DNA of 36,146 nucleotides from Actinomycetes bacterium (lineage in GTDB: Bacteria; Actinomycetota; Acidimicrobiia; Acidimicrobiales; RAAP-2). Below, piece by piece: positions 34,393 through 36,146 of the stretch; position 1 is the stretch's first letter; each line of letters begins with the position of its first letter. The notes under the pieces are model-generated. The model made no database searches and was not told the DNA's origin. It saw only the letters and a program-made list of their open reading frames with translations. Location of the stretch: the NCBI GenBank assembly GCA_021790675.1, contig JAJYGN010000088.1, forward strand, positions 1 through 36,146, written 5' to 3'. The position numbers and the translations under genes were made by a program.

Positions 34393-35094
34393 TTAGAGAC
34401 CCATGGCCAATCCGCCGTCGACCGGGATGACCGCGCCGGTGATGTAGCGCGCGTCGGCGCCGGCAAGGAATCCCACGACCCCGGCGATGTCGGCCGGCAC
34501 CCCAATGCGCTGGGCCGGCACCAGTGCCAGCATTTCGTCCTTACCGGCCAGTTCGCTCGTCATGTCCGTGTCGACGAAGCCCGGCGCGACCACGTTGACG
34601 GTCACTCCGCGTGAGGCGACCTCGCGCGCCAGGCTGCGGGCCAGTCCGACCAGGCCGGCCTTGGCCGCGGCGTAGTTCGCCTGGCCCGGCACTCCGTAGA
34701 AGGGGCTGATCGAGCCGATGAAGATGATCGAGCCCGCGCGTGCGCGCACCATCGACGCCAGCACCGCGCGCGCCGTGTAGAACGCCCCGTCCAGATTCAC
34801 TGAGAGCACGTCGCGCCACTGCTCGTCGGACATGCGTAGGGCCAGTCCGTCGCGGGTGATCCCCGCGTTGGCGACGGCCACGGCGACCGGGCCGAAGTCG
34901 GCGACCGCGGACTTGACCGCGTCGCTGACCGCGGTTGAGTCGGCGACATCGACGGCGAGCGCGCGCGCGACGCCCGAGGGCGCCTCGCCCGAGCGCGACA
35001 GGGCGACCACGGTGTCGCCGGCGGCGCAAAAGCGCTCGGCGATCGCGGCGCCGATGCCACGGCTGGCGCCGGTCACGAGGACGAGACGGCTCAT
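34393..35094 (-). CDS. fabG: 3-oxoacyl-[acyl-carrier-protein] reductase
   Basis: FabG reduces 3-oxoacyl-ACP with NADPH. The 233-residue short-chain dehydrogenase has GASRGIG (9-15), NAGI (76-79), and the tetrad Asn100, Ser128, Tyr141 and Lys145 (GQANYAAAKAG), followed by VNVVAPGFVDTDMT. The ATG at 35094 overlaps the fabD TGA by 4 nt and follows AGGAGG by 4 nt. A longer open frame upstream is antisense-free but lies within fabD in another frame and is not coding. FabG is favoured over other SDRs by its position between fabD and acpP. Confidence 0.92.
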   Translation of the reverse strand: MSRLVLVTGASRGIGAAIAERFCAAGDTVVALSRSGEAPSGVARALAVDVADSTAVSDAVKSAVADFGPVAVAVANAGITRDGLALRMSDEQWRDVLSVNLDGAFYTARAVLASMVRARAGSIIFIGSISPFYGVPGQANYAAAKAGLVGLARSLAREVASRGVTVNVVAPGFVDTDMTSELAGKDEMLALVPAQRIGVPADIAGVVGFLAGADARYITGAVIPVDGGLAMGL

Positions 35095-36014
35095 AGGACC
35101 TCCTGAAGTTGTCCGGGCACACCGGGGCTGATCTGGTGTTCGAAAGTGCGGATGCGCTTGGTGAGACCGGTAAGAACGCCCGCCGGTGCCATCTCGACGG
35201 TCGTCGTGACGCTCTCGGGCAGCGCCAGGGTAGCGGCGAGGAACTCGACGGGCGAGGTGAGCTGGCGAGACAGGAGCCGGCGCCACTCGTCAGCCGTCGT
35301 ATGCACCGCGCCGTCGACGTTGGCGATCAGGGTCTGCTCGGTGCTGCCCCAGGCGACGGACTCGAGGGCTCGGTCGAGCTCGTTCTGGGCCGGGGCCATC
35401 AGGGGTGAGTGGAAGGCGCCGCCGACGGGCAGGGGGGTGGCGCGGCGCCACCCGAGGTCGCGGTGCACGCTCATCAGGTGATCCAGCGCGCCGATCGTGC
35501 CGCTGACGACGATCTGTCCGGTGCCGTTGATGTTGGCGACCCAGATGTCCTCGAGCGAGTCGAGGGCCGCGCGGGCGTCGTCGTCACCGCCCATGAGAGC
35601 GACCATGGAACCGGCTGCGGCTTCCGCGGCGGCGGCCATCGCCGATCCGCGTACCGCGATGAGGCGGGCCCCGTCGTCAAGTCCGAGGAGGCCCGAGGCT
35701 ACGAGCGCGGAGAACTCTCCGAGGCTGTGACCCAGCAAGTAACGCGGTCGCACCCCGAGATCGAGCAGGTCGTGATAGCTCACGAGCGACAGGGCGAAGG
35801 TCGCGATCTGGGCGCGGTCGGTGCGCACGACCTCCTCGTCGCTCGCTTCGAGCAGCAGGTACTCAACGTCGAGGCCGGCCGACTCGGAGACTCGCCCGAC
35901 GAGCTCCCAGTTGGCGGAGGATGCCCAGGCGCGCCCGGCGCCACCGGAGAGGGAGCCCTGGCCGGGAAAGAGCGCGACGACGTCGTCGCGCAAGGCGAGA
36001 TTCTCATCGATCAT
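35091..36014 (-). CDS. fabD: Malonyl-CoA:ACP transacylase
   Basis: FabD loads malonyl groups from CoA onto ACP. The 307 residues show FPGQGS near the N-terminus, the nucleophile Ser97 in LLGHSLGEFSALVASG, and catalytic His202 in GGAFHSPLM. ATG 36014 is chosen because TACCGT ends exactly 6 nt before it; an in-frame extension runs toward the tRNA gene and is not coding. It leads the fabD-fabG pair. No fabH lies between it and acpP in this window. Confidence 0.94.
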   Translation of the reverse strand: MIDENLALRDDVVALFPGQGSLSGGAGRAWASSANWELVGRVSESAGLDVEYLLLEASDEEVVRTDRAQIATFALSLVSYHDLLDLGVRPRYLLGHSLGEFSALVASGLLGLDDGARLIAVRGSAMAAAAEAAAGSMVALMGGDDDARAALDSLEDIWVANINGTGQIVVSGTIGALDHLMSVHRDLGWRRATPLPVGGAFHSPLMAPAQNELDRALESVAWGSTEQTLIANVDGAVHTTADEWRRLLSRQLTSPVEFLAATLALPESVTTTVEMAPAGVLTGLTKRIRTFEHQISPGVPGQLQEVL

Positions 36015-36020
36015 GGTGCA

Positions 36021-36026
36021 ACGGTA
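36021..36026 (-). promoter_or_regulatory. Putative -10 element giving a leaderless fabD mRNA
   Basis: On the - strand TACCGT is followed by six bases (TGCACC) and the ATG at 36014. It is preceded by TGT, so it could act as an extended -10. Confidence 0.55.
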
Positions 36027-36081
36027 ACAAAGGCGCGCCGCGCGCTCGGCGCCGGCGCGACGCGCGTCGTGACGGCGCGCG

Positions 36082-36146
36082 TGGTGCCCGGAGTGGGACT
36101 TGAACCCACACACCCTTTCGAGTAAAGGCTTTTGAGGCCTCCGCGT
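36082..36146 (-). tRNA. tRNA-Leu(CAA), partial (5' part beyond window)
   Basis: Read on the - strand, the anticodon stem GAGGC/GCCTT (one G-T pair) encloses the loop CTCAAAA. The anticodon is CAA (+ strand TTG at 36132-36134), reading UUG Leu codons. A long variable region of about 15 nt follows, as expected for a class II tRNA. The T arm is GTGGG-TTCAAGT-CCCAC, then acceptor strand TCCGGGC, discriminator A and an encoded CCA (36082-36084). The 5' acceptor and D arm lie outside the window. Confidence 0.92.

Noticed and set aside
36024..36056. GC-rich inverted repeats followed by TTTGTT on the - strand, as a terminator for tRNA-Leu
   Set aside because: Several short palindromes (such as GGCGCGCC) overlap but none gives a clean stem with a good T tract, and the stretch runs into the fabD -10 element.

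Overview
The window is a dense, GC-rich stretch of about 36 kb from an actinobacterial chromosome. Three things point there: a mycothiol synthase gene (mshD), the gene order ruvB-yajC-secD-secF-rel-hisS-aspS-rarA-alaS-ruvX-mltG-aroE, and actinobacterial-type SEDS, PPK1 and menaquinone genes. The class Acidimicrobiia is my best guess, but it is inferred from general resemblance and was not tested by any search. Nothing here looks like a prophage, insertion sequence, CRISPR array or defence island.

Layout. (1) 1-16.95 kb, all on the + strand: a housekeeping block. It covers Holliday-junction and replication repair (ruvB, rarA, ruvX), Sec translocon accessory genes (yajC-secD-secF), the stringent response (rel), three aminoacyl-tRNA synthetase genes (hisS, aspS, alaS), peptidoglycan genes (mltG, rodA), shikimate dehydrogenase (aroE) and a DUF151 protein. 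Most genes overlap or abut by 1-8 nt and look translationally coupled. (2) 17.0-23.4 kb: a cell-envelope region. It has an unrecognised 828-aa membrane protein with two apparent TM-hairpin plus PH-like units, a secreted or anchored SGNH/DUF459-like hydrolase, and, on the - strand, an AT3 acyltransferase and a second SEDS protein. (3) 23.4-29.7 kb: ppk1, a UPF0104/AglD-like membrane protein, polyprenol-phosphate-mannose synthase, and a - strand maoC-menG-menF run for menaquinone synthesis. (4) 29.7-32.9 kb: a VIT1/CCC1 metal transporter, mshD, a small unknown ORF, a YgfZ-type folate-binding protein and a TrpF-like protein that has lost both catalytic residues. (5) 32.9-36.0 kb: - strand type II fatty-acid synthesis genes, transcribed fabD-fabG and then acpP-fabF. 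The window ends inside a - strand tRNA-Leu(CAA).

The most striking pattern is regulatory. Nine genes have a TA(G/C)NNT -10 hexamer exactly 6 nt before the ATG or GTG, which strongly suggests leaderless transcripts. Ten more have the same hexamer farther upstream, in most cases with a Shine-Dalgarno sequence. Two divergent pairs share one symmetrical TAGAGTA/TACTCTA heptamer as a -10 for both directions. Convergent genes are packed equally tightly: three pairs share a single palindromic CTAG as both stop codons, a fourth pair overlaps by 47 bp and a fifth is 6 bp apart. Other points worth checking are rarA, which has no ATG/GTG/TTG at its conserved N-terminus and may start at ACG, and the TrpF-like paralog.
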